A DNA stretch of 64,000 nt from Coprousia sp963931435 (GCA_963931435.1 OZ007012.1:744001-808000); one strand, 5' to 3'; numbered from the stretch's first letter, positions 52,825 to 62,296 are shown. Notes: generated by a model from the sequence alone, not told the origin. Numbers and translations are program-made.

Positions 52825-55629
52825 ATGTCAGATACCGCCGCGTCCGAGACCCGCCGCACCTTTGCCGTCATCGACGGCAACTCGCTTATGCATCGCGCCT
52901 TCCACGCGGTGCCGCCCACCATGAACGCGCCCGACGGCCGCCCCACCAACGCCGTCTTTGGCTTTCTCAACATGTTTCTCAAGATGATTGACGCCTTCCA
53001 TCCGGACGGCGTTGCCGTGGCCTTTGACAAGGGCAAGCCCCGCGTGCGCATGGAGATGCTCCCGCAGTACAAGGCGCAGCGTCCGCCCATGGACCCGGAC
53101 CTGCGTCAGCAGTTCCCCATGATCAAGCAGCTGCTCGAGCGGCTCTCGGTGCCCATCTTGGAAGCAGAGGGCTGGGAGGGCGACGACATCCTGGGCACGC
53201 TCGCGCGCGAGGGCGAGGCGGCCGGCTGCGACATGTACCTCATCACGGGCGACCGCGATATGTACCAGCTCTCTACCGAGCACGTCAAGATCGTGGGCAC
53301 CAAGAAGGGCCTCTCCGACGTTGCCATCATGACGCCCGAGTCGGTCGAGGATCTCTACCACGGCATCACGCCCGCGCTCGTGCCCGATTTCTACGGTCTT
53401 AAGGGCGACTCGTCCGACAACATCCCCGGCGTGCCGGGCATCGGCCCCAAGAAGGCGAGCGCGCTCATCGCGCAGTACGGCTCGCTCGACGAGGTCATCG
53501 CGCACGCCGACGAGGTCAAGGGCAAGATGGGCGAGAACCTGCGCGCGCACATCGACGACGCGCTGCTCTCGCGCCGCGTGGCGACCATCCAGACCAACGC
53601 CCCGGTCGAGCTCGATTTTGAGCACACGTCCTTCCCGGCCTTTGATGCGGCGGCGGTGGCTGACGCTCTGGGCGACCTGGGGATCATGGCGATGCAGAAC
53701 CGCTTCTTGGCGCTTATCGACGGCGCGGCCGCGGCCGCGGCTGTCCCGGCGGTGCTCGAGCTGCCGGCGGAGATCATCCGTGCGGCAGCCGGTGACGCGC
53801 CCGCCGTGGAGCGTGCGCTGGCTGAGCTCGCCCGTGCGATCGATGCAGGGGAGTGGGTCGGCGTGGCGCTCGAGAGCGACAAGCAGCCCGATGCGCTCTT
53901 TGGGCTCACGCATACGCTTTGGCTGGCAGCCGGCAGCGCCCTGGTGGCGCTCGAGGAGGCCGGCGGGGCGTTTGGCGGCACGGAGGTTGCCCCGGGTGCC
54001 GACGGGGGAGCGACGGCTGGCTTTGACCTCTCGCACGGGCTCATCACGGGGGTGCTCGCGCGCTTGGTGGCCGCGGGGCGCCTTGCCGCGCCGGACGTCA
54101 AGGCACTGCTGCACGAGCTTTCGCCCGTCGACTCGTCGGAGCCGGAGCTCGTAGACCCGCTCTCAGCCGACCCGGAGCGACTATTTGACACCGTGGTCGC
54201 CGCCTACCTGCTGGATTCCGTGCGGTCGAGCTTCGATGACGCCTACATCGCCGACACGTACCTGCACGCCGCCCTGCCCGTCGCGGCGGGCGAGGAGGGC
54301 GCGTCCGAGGACGCGCTCGCCCCGGCGGCGCGCTCGGCGCTTGTGGCCCGCTGCGCGGTGGAGCCGTTGCGCGCCGCGCTCGAGCGCGACGGGGCCGAGG
54401 CCCTCTTCGATCGGATCGAGATGCCGCTCATCCCGGTGCTCGCGCAGATGGAGCGGGCGGGCATGCTCGTGGACCCCGAGCGCCTGGCCGCCATGTCCGA
54501 GAAGCTGTCCGGCCAGATCGACGAGCTCGCGGGCCGCATTCGCGCGCTCGCCGGCGACAGCGACTTCAACATCGCGAGCCCCATGCAGCTCAGCCACGTC
54601 CTCTTCGACGTTCTTGGGCTGCCCACCAAGGGGCTCAAAAAGACCCAGCGCGGCTACTACTCCACCAACGCCCGTGTGCTCGAGGAGCTCGCGCGCGACC
54701 ACGAGATCGTCCGCCTCATCCTGGAGTGGCGCGAGAAGACCAAGATCAAGAGCACCTACCTTGACACCCTGGGGCCGCTCGCGCGCAGCTTCGGCGACGC
54801 GCGCGTGCACACCACCTACAACCAGACCATCACCGCCACGGGGCGCCTGTCCTCCTCCAACCCCAACCTGCAGAACATCCCCACCCGCTCCGAGCTGGGG
54901 CACACGGTCAAGACGGCGTTCTCGGCGGGCGCGGGCAAGGTGTTCGTCGCGGTGGACTACTCGCAGATCGAGCTGAGGTTGCTCGCCCACCTCTCGGGCG
55001 ACGAGCACTTGGTCGCGGCGTTCAACGAGGGCGAGGACTTCCATGCCGAGACGGCGGCGCGCGTGTTCGGCGTGCCGCTATCGGAGGTCACGCCGGCGCT
55101 GCGCAGCCGCGCCAAGGCGGTCAACTTCGGCATCGTCTACGGCCAGCAGGCCTACGGCCTGTCGCAGTCGCTCGACATCCCCATGGCCGAGGCGCGCCAG
55201 ATGATCGAGGCCTACTTCGAGGCGTACCCCGGCGTCCGCCGCTACCTGGACCAGACGGTTGCCGAGGCCAAGCGCTGCGGCTACGCCGAGACGCTCTTTG
55301 GCAGGCGGCGGCCCATCCCCGAGCTCAAGATGCGGGTGCCCGCGCAGCGCGCGTTCGGCGAACGCACGGCCATGAACCACCCCATGCAGGGCACGGCGGC
55401 CGACATCATCAAGATCGCCATGGTTCGCGTTGCGGAGCGCCTGCGCGCGGAGGGCTTCCGCGCTCGGATGATCCTGCAGGTGCACGACGAGCTGGACTTC
55501 GAGTGCCCGCTCGACGAGGTCGAGCGCCTCGCGGAGATGGTGCGCGCGACCATGGAGGGCGTGGTGGAGCTCGCCGTGCCGCTCATCGCCGAGGTCTCCG
55601 TCGGCGAGACCTGGGCTGACGCGAAGTAG
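52825..55629 (+). CDS. polA: DNA polymerase I
   Basis: 934 residues from ATG 52825 (GAGAGGA upstream). 5' nuclease domain (about 12-290: VIDGNSLMHRAFHA, GWEGDDILGTLA, GVPGIGPKKASALI), a middle domain (about 300-540) in the place of the 3'-5' exonuclease but lacking its DxE metal motif, and the polymerase domain with motif A DYSQIELRLLA (about 711), motif B RSRAKAVNFGIVYG (about 760) and motif C QVHDELDFE (about 885). Needed for Okazaki fragment processing and repair. TAGACT (52791-52796) may be its -10 box. Confidence 0.97.
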   Translation: MSDTAASETRRTFAVIDGNSLMHRAFHAVPPTMNAPDGRPTNAVFGFLNMFLKMIDAFHPDGVAVAFDKGKPRVRMEMLPQYKAQRPPMDPDLRQQFPMIKQLLERLSVPILEAEGWEGDDILGTLAREGEAAGCDMYLITGDRDMYQLSTEHVKIVGTKKGLSDVAIMTPESVEDLYHGITPALVPDFYGLKGDSSDNIPGVPGIGPKKASALIAQYGSLDEVIAHADEVKGKMGENLRAHIDDALLSRRVATIQTNAPVELDFEHTSFPAFDAAAVADALGDLGIMAMQNRFLALIDGAAAAAAVPAVLELPAEIIRAAAGDAPAVERALAELARAIDAGEWVGVALESDKQPDALFGLTHTLWLAAGSALVALEEAGGAFGGTEVAPGADGGATAGFDLSHGLITGVLARLVAAGRLAAPDVKALLHELSPVDSSEPELVDPLSADPERLFDTVVAAYLLDSVRSSFDDAYIADTYLHAALPVAAGEEGASEDALAPAARSALVARCAVEPLRAALERDGAEALFDRIEMPLIPVLAQMERAGMLVDPERLAAMSEKLSGQIDELAGRIRALAGDSDFNIASPMQLSHVLFDVLGLPTKGLKKTQRGYYSTNARVLEELARDHEIVRLILEWREKTKIKSTYLDTLGPLARSFGDARVHTTYNQTITATGRLSSSNPNLQNIPTRSELGHTVKTAFSAGAGKVFVAVDYSQIELRLLAHLSGDEHLVAAFNEGEDFHAETAARVFGVPLSEVTPALRSRAKAVNFGIVYGQQAYGLSQSLDIPMAEARQMIEAYFEAYPGVRRYLDQTVAEAKRCGYAETLFGRRRPIPELKMRVPAQRAFGERTAMNHPMQGTAADIIKIAMVRVAERLRAEGFRARMILQVHDELDFECPLDEVERLAEMVRATMEGVVELAVPLIAEVSVGETWADAK

Positions 55630-55675
55630 CGCCGGGCATCCGTCCCGTGCCCGACGCGTCATGCGCGGGACGAGG

Positions 55676-55920
55676 TTAGCGGCTCGACGCTCGCTCGACG
55701 AGCTCGACGGGGATGACGGTCTCGACGGGCGGGCGCTGCCCCTCGATGAGGGCAAGCAGCGTCTCGCAGCCCCTGCGCGCCAGCTGCTCGGGGAACCGGC
55801 GCACGCTGGTGATCTGCGGCGTGGTGAGACGCGTGTAGATGGAGTCGTCGAACCCGACCAGCCTCACGTCGTCGGGGACGCGCGCTCCGGTCGTCTGCAG
55901 CGCCCGGAGCGCTCCTACAG
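55676..55920 (-). pseudogene. 3' remnant of a LacI-type regulator gene
   Basis: The minus-strand frame reads GALRALQTTGARVPDDVRLV, GFDDSIYTRLTTPQITSVRR, then CETLLALIEGQRPPVETVIP and VELVERAS before TAA. This is the last quarter of a LacI/GalR ligand-binding domain. Upstream of about 55920 the frame meets a stop and the similarity ends; the DNA-binding and most of the sugar-binding domain are gone. Confidence 0.8.
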
Positions 55921-56178
55921 AAGTTCGGCGTCACCGCGGAGCAGCTTGACGCATGGGAGGCGGATGCCTCGCGGGGCGTCTTCCATGGGGAGCCCCGAGG
56001 CGAGGTCGCCGTGGGAAGACCGCTCATGTTCGGGGAGGAGATGCGCCAGGTCGGTTTCAAGGAACCGGTGCGCAAGATAGAGGTGATGGATCGGAGAGCG
56101 CGCCAGCTCGGTCTGCGTCGCTCGGACTACCTGAGGCGTCTCGTGGATGATGACCTGAGGGCCGCCGGGTTGGCGTAA
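55918..56178 (+). pseudogene. 5'-truncated ribbon-helix-helix (antitoxin-like) gene
   Basis: The plus-strand frame reads KFGVTAEQLDAWEADASRGV, FHGEPRGEVAVGRPLMFGEE, then FKEPVRKIEVMDRRARQLGL and RRSDYLRRLVDDDLRAAGLA before TAA. This matches small RHH proteins found as antitoxins or orphan regulators in gut actinobacteria. No start codon or ribosome site precedes it; the frame begins at the scar at about 55918. An internal ATG (56026) could give a 50-residue C-terminal piece with the RHH helices. Confidence 0.7.
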
Positions 56179-56385
56179 CGGACGCGGCACCTGCGTTCTG
56201 CGTCGGGCGGCGGAGCCAGTGGGGCCGGCGGCGCGCCGCGGATGGTTCGGTAAACATCTTCGTCGCACTGCCCGGTGTTTCCATGAAAGCATCGGGCGGT
56301 GTGGTACCGTGCTGGTTGGAGCCTGTCGGCCCGTCCCATCAAGCGTTTCTTTCTGCATCCCGTCCGACCGCATCGGAGGTACCGC

Positions 56386-56943
56386 ATGCCCTTCGACAAG
56401 AACGCCGCCGCCCTGCTCGTCATCGACGCCATCGAGGCGACCGGCGCCGACACCCTGTACGATCCCGATTCCGCGACCGCCGCCTACCGCGCCGCCGTGG
56501 CACGCGCCGTGGACGCCTGCCACGCCGCCGGCGTGCCCGTGATCTTTTGCAACGACGCCCATGTGCGCGGGCTCGATCGCGAGCTCGAGCTCTGGGGCGA
56601 GCACGGCATCGCGGGGGAGAGCCGCATCTTCCCCGAGATCGCCATCGCGCCGGGCGACCGCATCATCCCCAAGCGCCGCTACTCGGGGTTCTTCCAGACC
56701 GACCTCGACCTCACCCTGCGCGAGCTCGGCGCGCGCGAGGTGATCGCTGTGGGCGCCGACACCAACATCTGCGTGCTCCACACGCTCGCCGACGCGTACT
56801 TTCTGGGCTACGCCTCGACGGTGGTGGCCGACGCCACGATGACCTTCCTGTGCGGCACGCAGGAAGGCGCGCTCGAGCACTGCGTGAAGTGCTACGGCTC
56901 CGCGCTCATGACGGTCGAGGAGCTCGAGGCGGCCCTGCGCTAG
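56386..56943 (+). CDS. isochorismatase-fold cysteine hydrolase (nicotinamidase-like)
   Basis: 185 residues from ATG 56386 (GGAGGT five bases upstream). The catalytic triad is in place: Asp in ALLVIDAIEATGA, Lys in IIPKRRYSGFFQTDLD, Cys in GADTNICVLHTLADAY. Members hydrolyse amides or ethers such as nicotinamide, N-carbamoylsarcosine or isochorismate. The substrate here is not determined. If it is a nicotinamidase it would link to the degenerate NadE-like protein at 8984, but this is speculation. Confidence 0.88.
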   Translation: MPFDKNAAALLVIDAIEATGADTLYDPDSATAAYRAAVARAVDACHAAGVPVIFCNDAHVRGLDRELELWGEHGIAGESRIFPEIAIAPGDRIIPKRRYSGFFQTDLDLTLRELGAREVIAVGADTNICVLHTLADAYFLGYASTVVADATMTFLCGTQEGALEHCVKCYGSALMTVEELEAALR

Positions 56944-57148
56944 GCGCCCCGCGCCGCGCTTGGCGTCGTCTGCATCCCCTCCCACGGCGCCTGTGCCATC
57001 TGCACCCGTCCCCAATGGCGCGCTCCTTTTGTTCCCTGTGCCAGCGCATTGGCGGGATTGCCAAAGGAATTTGCTGGCGTCGGCTCCCCTGCGCGGGGGA
57101 CAATGGGGTGGACGAGGGGCGCCCCGCCCCTGAGACGAAGGAGGCCCC

Positions 57149-57604
57149 ATGATCAACGACAAGCTCGCGGCGCTGCGGCGCAGCAGCGGTATGAGCCAGC
57201 AGGAGGTGGCCGCCGCCATCGGCGTGAGCCGCCAGACGGTGAGCAACTGGGAGCTCGGGCAGGGGTCGCCCGCGCTCGACAAGGCAGCGGAGCTCGCCCG
57301 GCTCTACGGCATCACCCTCGACGACCTGGTGAGCGACGAGGTGGGCGTGGTGAGCTCGGGACGCGGTGCCCGCTCGCGCGATCTGCACGTGCTGCGGTCC
57401 CTCATCGGCAAGACGGGCACGATCGAGTTCGACGAGCAGCTCGGTCCCGATACGACGATCCTCGATGTGAGCGAGGGCTGGCTGCGCGTGTCGTGCGCGG
57501 CCAAGACGGCGCGCTTCGGCAAGCCCAAGGTCGAGGTCGAGCAGGCGGTCCGCCTGCTGGATCTCGCAGACGTCTACGGTTTCGTGGTGGACGGGGAGGC
57601 GTAG
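57149..57604 (+). CDS. XRE-family regulator, soluble
   Basis: 151 residues. XRE helix-turn-helix 4-58 (SGMSQQEVAAAIGVSRQTVS, NWELGQGSPALDKAAELARL, GITLDDLV) and a C-terminal domain of about 80 residues (HVLRSLIGKTGTIEFDEQ, TTILDVSEGWLRVSC) of unknown role. The upstream gap (56944-57148) has TTGGCgggattGCCAA (57049-57064), a possible operator. Followed after three bases by the small membrane protein gene. Confidence 0.87.
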   Translation: MINDKLAALRRSSGMSQQEVAAAIGVSRQTVSNWELGQGSPALDKAAELARLYGITLDDLVSDEVGVVSSGRGARSRDLHVLRSLIGKTGTIEFDEQLGPDTTILDVSEGWLRVSCAAKTARFGKPKVEVEQAVRLLDLADVYGFVVDGEA

Positions 57605-57607
57605 GAG

Positions 57608-57943
57608 ATGGAGATCATCGTTTGGGTCACGTTCGCGCTCGTCATCTACCTTGTTTGCGCGATGCCGACCAAGAAGGAAGTGCGTCGCCTCGCGCATCCC
57701 GAGGCGGAGGGGCGCCGCCAGGAAGGGCTGCGGGACCTGCTGAGCGAGCGCGTCGGATCCGCGTGCACCCTCGATCTCGTCGAGGTGCATGGCTTCATCA
57801 GCGATTTCGGCGGCCTCGCGTCGCTTGCGGGCACGGTGGTCGATGTGGATGACGAATGGGTGCTCGTGGAGGCGACCGACAAGAAGGGGCGCCGCCGCCT
57901 CGTCGCGATGCGCCTCGACCAGGTGGCCGGGATCAAGGAGTAG
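57608..57943 (+). CDS. small membrane-anchored protein paired with the XRE regulator
   Basis: 111 residues: one N-terminal membrane helix (about 3-19), then a small soluble beta-rich domain (ACTLDLVEVHGFISDFGGLA, GTVVDVDDEWVLVEATDKKG, RRRLVAMRLDQVAGIKE). No known family. Its ribosome site lies in the stop region of the XRE gene, so the two are translated from one message; the C-terminal parts of both may interact. Confidence 0.78.
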   Translation: MEIIVWVTFALVIYLVCAMPTKKEVRRLAHPEAEGRRQEGLRDLLSERVGSACTLDLVEVHGFISDFGGLASLAGTVVDVDDEWVLVEATDKKGRRRLVAMRLDQVAGIKE

Positions 57944-58216
57944 GGCGGAAGTTCGGTCGGCCTTTATGCTGCCGAATCGTTATAAACGCGGTGATATTTG
58001 GGGATAAACAAACAATGACGTGCTGAAGCCTTTGGCGACGGGCGCTTCGGCGCCTGCTGCGGATGGGTTTGGTTCGGGCTCCCGGGCGGGATGGGCTGCT
58101 GGGAGCCTGTTTGGTTTTGCGGGCGATGCGTCCGGAAACGGACGCACCTTGATCGTTGACGAGGCGGGAGAAGGGAGAGCCGGGAACAGGGCGGACACCA
58201 GAAAAGAGGAACAGAA

Positions 58217-59746
58217 TTGCTGCAATCGAGAGGCAAGAGACTCACGGCGGCCCTGGCCGCCTTCGTATTGGTGCTGGGGACGTTGCTCTGCGCGGCGCCG
58301 GCGTTCGCCGCCGGAACGGGCGGCTCCATCGAGATCACGGGAGGCAACGGGTTCAAGGGCTTCAGCGTCTACCAGATGTTCTCGCAGGGCGAGAATGACA
58401 ACGATGGCGCACCTAAGTACGTGCTCACCGAAGCGTGGAAGAGTTTTTTCACCACCAGCACAGATGCCGGCGGCATCGGGCTCACGGACAACGAGAATCT
58501 CTCTAACGCGGCCTACGGTTACGTCAAGGAGCTTGGCGCCGCTAACAACGACACCGCCGTCCCCGACTTCGCCAGGAAGGCCAAAGACTGGGCGATTGCG
58601 AAGAAGATATCCGCAACCGGCTCGGCAGATGCCGCAAAGAGCACGCCGACCGCCACGGTCACGGGTCTGACCTACGGCTACTACCTGGTCGTCCCGTACG
58701 GCGGCACCGACTCGATGCTCGTGAGCGTAAGCGAAGACGTCCCTGACGTTGCGGCCGCTCTCAAGAGCGTCTACCCCACCGTCGTGAAGACGGTCAACGA
58801 CGGGAGCAACCACGCGAGCGCAAGCATCGGCGACACCCTGAAGTTCACCCTGACCTCCACGGTGCCGGACATCAGCGAGTACACCAGCGGGTACCAGTTC
58901 GCGTTCTATGACACGCTGTGCCAGGGCTTGACCGTCGACACGAGCAGCATCGTCGTCAAGATTGGTGAGAATGATGTGACGGACTCGTGCCCCGTCACGT
59001 ACTCGCCCGACATGGGGGCCGTTCTTATCATTAATTTTGGCACCACCGAACTCAGCGCGAGCCAGTACAACGCCACCGATCTCTTCACCGGCAAGGCGGG
59101 TCAGACCATCACGGTGACCTACAACGCAACGCTCAACAGCAACGCCGCCGTGAGCGACGTTGGCGGCCGAGACAACTCGAACTCCGCGAGGATCTTCTAC
59201 TCCAACGGCACGGGCATCGACGATGTTGGCTGGTCCATCGAGTCGACGACCAACCAGTACACGTTTGCCTTCGACCTCAAGAAGACCGACGGGTTGAATC
59301 CCCTCCAGGACGCCACGTTCCAACTCGAGGACGCAGATGGCGTCATCAAACTCATAAGCCTGGGCAACAACACGTATCGCCCCGCCATGGAAAACGAGGC
59401 CGCGAGCGCTGTGACCTCGGTCACCACCCCCGAGGACGGCATCGTCCACTTCTCCGGCTTGGGCGAGGGCGCCTACACCCTCGTCGAGACCGAGGCTCCC
59501 GAGGGCTACAACAAGGCGCCTGATACGACCGTGACCATCGAAGCCGCCTACAACGCGAGCGGCATGCTCACTGCATGGAGCGTCAGCCCCAACAGCGACG
59601 GGTATGTCGAGATCGTCAACAACGCCGGCATCGTGCTGCCCGGCACCGGCGGCATGGGCACGGTCGCCTTCACCGCCATCGGCGTTGCTGCTATTCTCGG
59701 CGGCGTGACGTGGCAGATGGTTCGCCGCGCCAAGCAGGGTCGTTGA
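58217..59746 (+). CDS. LPXTG-anchored pilin (SpaA/backbone type)
   Basis: 509 residues, TTG start with AGAGGAAC just upstream. Signal peptide 1-31 (ends AFAA), pilin-motif-like YPTVVK (about 187-192) whose Lys would form the intersubunit bond, E-box YTLVETEAPEGYN (about 419-431), Cna-B/SpaA folds in between, then the sorting signal LPGTG (about 473-477), membrane helix and RRAKQGR. Clearly lower Arg and more Asn/Thr/Ser than neighbours, as usual for pilins. The class C sortase three bases downstream polymerises it. Confidence 0.92.
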   Translation: MLQSRGKRLTAALAAFVLVLGTLLCAAPAFAAGTGGSIEITGGNGFKGFSVYQMFSQGENDNDGAPKYVLTEAWKSFFTTSTDAGGIGLTDNENLSNAAYGYVKELGAANNDTAVPDFARKAKDWAIAKKISATGSADAAKSTPTATVTGLTYGYYLVVPYGGTDSMLVSVSEDVPDVAAALKSVYPTVVKTVNDGSNHASASIGDTLKFTLTSTVPDISEYTSGYQFAFYDTLCQGLTVDTSSIVVKIGENDVTDSCPVTYSPDMGAVLIINFGTTELSASQYNATDLFTGKAGQTITVTYNATLNSNAAVSDVGGRDNSNSARIFYSNGTGIDDVGWSIESTTNQYTFAFDLKKTDGLNPLQDATFQLEDADGVIKLISLGNNTYRPAMENEAASAVTSVTTPEDGIVHFSGLGEGAYTLVETEAPEGYNKAPDTTVTIEAAYNASGMLTAWSVSPNSDGYVEIVNNAGIVLPGTGGMGTVAFTAIGVAAILGGVTWQMVRRAKQGR

Positions 59747-59749
59747 CGC

Positions 59750-60730
59750 ATGGCCAAGGGGTGGCTCTACCGGTTCGCCCCGCTGCTCGTTGTTATCGCG
59801 GGCATCGCGCTCCTGCTGTACCCGACCGTCTCGAACCTCCTCATCGAGCAAAACGCGTCGCACGTGGTCCAGCGCTACGGCGAGGCGGTCGAGGTGATGT
59901 CCGACGAGGAGCGCCGGGAGATCCTCGGCGCGGCGCGCGCCTATAACGCGGCGCTCGCCCAGAGGGAAGGCGTGACCTCCGGGGAGGCGGACGGAGTGCA
60001 AGCCGCCTCCCCGGAGGAGCTGGCCGAGGTGCTCAGCCGCTACGACGATGTGCTCGACCTCGATGGCAACGGCCTCATGGGCTACGTCTCCATCCCGCGC
60101 ATCGACGTGACGCTGCCCATCTACCACGGCGTCGAGGAGCGGGTGCTTCAGCAGGCGGTCGGGCACGTGGAGGGGACGTCGCTGCCCGTGGGCGGCACCT
60201 CGACCCATGCGGTGCTCTCGGGCCACCGGGGGCTGCCCTCGGCCAAGCTCTTCACCGACCTCGACGAGATGCAGGTGGGCGACGTCTTCTACATCCGCGT
60301 GCTCGAGGAGGTGCACGCCTACCAGGTGGACGGCATCGAGACCGTGCTCCCCGACGAGACGGAGTCGCTCGCCATCGTGCCGGGGGAGGACTGCGTGACG
60401 CTCGTTACCTGCACGCCCTACGGCATCAATTCGCACCGGCTGCTCGTGCACGCGCACGCCATCCCGTACACGCCGGATATGGAGGACGAGGTAGGAAAGC
60501 CCGGGAGCTTCATCAACATCCCGCTGCCGTACCTCATGCTCATCATCGGGCTCGTGGCGATTGCGGTGGCGCTTGTAGCGTTGCGCGTTTGGGCCGGTCG
60601 GCGAGGTGCGTCGGAGGGCGGGGCTGCAACGGACGATGGGGCTGCTGCGGCCGGTCTTTCTGGCGACGGGCCATTGGGGGTTGCGAAGAGGGGACGGTTT
60701 CAGGGAAAGGACGGTTCGCGTGTCGGCTGA
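59750..60730 (+). CDS. class C (pilus) sortase
   Basis: 326 residues. N-terminal helix (9-27), sortase barrel with catalytic His in VLSGHRGLPSAKLF, Cys in TLVTCTPYGINSHRLLV and Arg soon after, and a second helix near the C-terminus (about 255-278) that class C enzymes use as anchor. Residues 280-326 are a Gly/Ala-rich tail. Joins pilin subunits through LPGTG and the pilin Lys. Confidence 0.94.
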   Translation: MAKGWLYRFAPLLVVIAGIALLLYPTVSNLLIEQNASHVVQRYGEAVEVMSDEERREILGAARAYNAALAQREGVTSGEADGVQAASPEELAEVLSRYDDVLDLDGNGLMGYVSIPRIDVTLPIYHGVEERVLQQAVGHVEGTSLPVGGTSTHAVLSGHRGLPSAKLFTDLDEMQVGDVFYIRVLEEVHAYQVDGIETVLPDETESLAIVPGEDCVTLVTCTPYGINSHRLLVHAHAIPYTPDMEDEVGKPGSFINIPLPYLMLIIGLVAIAVALVALRVWAGRRGASEGGAATDDGAAAAGLSGDGPLGVAKRGRFQGKDGSRVG

Positions 60731-61538
60731 TTCTTATGGCATGTTGCCCCGTGGCCAGCGGGCCGCCCTCTGTCGTCGGCATGCGCCGAGGCATATCGAG
60801 CTGGTGCGCAGGGTGGGCGCGTGCGTCCTGATGGTTGTGGCGATGGCGCTGGCTTCCCTGGCTGTGCGGCCTGTTGTTGCAGGCGCGGAGACGCTGGGGT
60901 CGATTACTGTCACTGCCAGCTATGGGCAGGGGGAGGAGGCGGCCCCGGTCTCCGACGACACGTGGCGCCTGGCGCAGGTCGCCTCGGCGGAGCTCTCTGT
61001 CGACGGCGCTCCTGTGTACTCCACAAACAGCGCCTTCGATTCGTTTGATTGCGATTGGGCGTCGCTCGACGCCTCCGGGGAGCGCAAGGCGGCGCGCGAG
61101 CTCGGTACCTACGCTCAGGAACACGGTCTTTTGACCGACGGCTCGGCTGTGGCGGACGCGGCCGGGCGAGCGGTGTTCTGCGATCTGGCGCCCGGTCTGT
61201 ATCTTCTGGTGCGTGACGGCGTGGCGAGTGGCAACCAGACCCTGACCTGTGACCCCGTGCTGGTGGGCGTGCCCCTTTTGGAGGATGGCTCCTGGGTGTT
61301 CGATGTCTCGGTTGCCCCCAAGTTTGAGAGCTCAGGCGATGCGGCTGGTGAGACGCCTGAGGGGCCCGCTACCGAGCCGCAGGAGCCGGAGAGCGCGCTC
61401 GACCAGCTGCTGCACGCGTTCGGCCTCCCGGCCCTCGGCGACGCTCAGCTCGCAATCGTGCTGGTCATCGCCGCCGCAGCACTCCTCAGCGCATCCATCG
61501 CCTGGCTCCTGACTCATTTGGGGACGGGGTCAAAATGA
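60720..61538 (+). CDS. secreted/membrane pilus-associated protein without LPXTG
   Basis: 272 residues from GTG 60720 (AAAGGA eight bases upstream), overlapping the sortase end by 11 bases. Long signal region with a hydrophobic segment (about 38-58, ending VAGA), then a Cna-B/SpaA-like stretch (LGSITVTASYGQGEEAAPVS, VFCDLAPGLYLLVRDG, VLVGVPLLEDGSWVFDVSVA), a Pro/Glu linker, and a C-terminal membrane helix (about 243-262). No LPXTG motif is present before that helix, so it would be membrane-held rather than sortase-linked. Perhaps a pilus base or tip partner. Confidence 0.78.
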   Translation: MSADSYGMLPRGQRAALCRRHAPRHIELVRRVGACVLMVVAMALASLAVRPVVAGAETLGSITVTASYGQGEEAAPVSDDTWRLAQVASAELSVDGAPVYSTNSAFDSFDCDWASLDASGERKAARELGTYAQEHGLLTDGSAVADAAGRAVFCDLAPGLYLLVRDGVASGNQTLTCDPVLVGVPLLEDGSWVFDVSVAPKFESSGDAAGETPEGPATEPQEPESALDQLLHAFGLPALGDAQLAIVLVIAAAALLSASIAWLLTHLGTGSK

Positions 61539-61542
61539 GTCA
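61510..61542. repeat. REP-like element, copy 1
   Basis: Core ATTTGGGGACGGGGTC flanked by TGACTCATTT (61510-61519) and AAATGAGTCA (61533-61542), perfect 10-base arms. The stop codon of the pilus-associated gene is inside it. Confidence 0.6.
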
Positions 61543-61685
61543 TGTCCACGGCACTGAGCCCGAGCGCCCGCTCCGTGCCTGAGATCCAGCGCTCGACACC
61601 TGGCGACCGATTATCCCCAACTCCACCATCCCCAACCCTGTCATCAATAGATGCATTTTCTATGGTCGGCTGCTCCCTTCGCTAG

Positions 61686-61702
61686 CATGAACAATGTTCA
61701 TG
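61686..61702 (+). promoter_or_regulatory. TetR-type operator
   Basis: CATGAACaatGTTCATG is a perfect 7+3+7 dyad 37 bases before the TetR start codon, overlapping a possible -10 box TAGCAT (61683-61688). Very likely the autoregulatory site. Confidence 0.7.
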
Positions 61703-61738
61703 TTGAAGTTCACACGGGTCCGAGGGGAGGCATATCGC

Positions 61739-62296
61739 ATGAACAGCGCTGCGACCTCGAAGGATGAGATCCTGGCAAAGAGCCGCGAGCTCGTGCGGCA
61801 AAGCGGCTGGTCCGCGGTCAGCATCCGCTCCGTGGCGGCGGCATGCGGGGTGTCGGTCGGGTGCATCTACAACTACGTGGACTCCAAGGCGGATCTGGTG
61901 GGCGCCACGGTCGAGAGCGTCTGGCGCGAGATATTCCATCGCCAGGATGAACCCGCCGCCTTCCGCAGCACGGAGGCGTGCGTGACGTGGATGTACGAGC
62001 GCCTGGCATACGGGCACGAGCGGTATCCCGGGTTCTTTACCCTGCATTCCCTGGGCTTCATGGGCGAGGAGAAAGAGGGCGGCAGGCGGCGGATGGATGG
62101 CGCGTGGCGGCACATCCTCGCCATGCTGCGGGCCGTGCTGGAGCGCGATGCGCGCGTGAGGCCCGGTGCGTTTACCGAAGCCTTTACCGCCGAGCGCTTC
62201 GCCGACGCCCTCTTCTCGCTCATGCTGGCCGCCATGCTGCGTGGCGACTTCGACCCTGCGGCCGCGCTCGAGATCGTCCGCAGGACCCTGTATTAG
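61739..62296 (+). CDS. TetR/AcrR family regulator
   Basis: 185 residues from ATG 61739 (GGGGAGG eight bases upstream; the earlier ATG 61694 falls inside the operator). Helix-turn-helix SIRSVAAACGVSVGCIYNYV, DSKADLV. The ligand-binding domain is divergent. Followed after about 80 bases by the four-helix membrane protein, probably its target. Confidence 0.88.
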   Translation: MNSAATSKDEILAKSRELVRQSGWSAVSIRSVAAACGVSVGCIYNYVDSKADLVGATVESVWREIFHRQDEPAAFRSTEACVTWMYERLAYGHERYPGFFTLHSLGFMGEEKEGGRRRMDGAWRHILAMLRAVLERDARVRPGAFTEAFTAERFADALFSLMLAAMLRGDFDPAAALEIVRRTLY

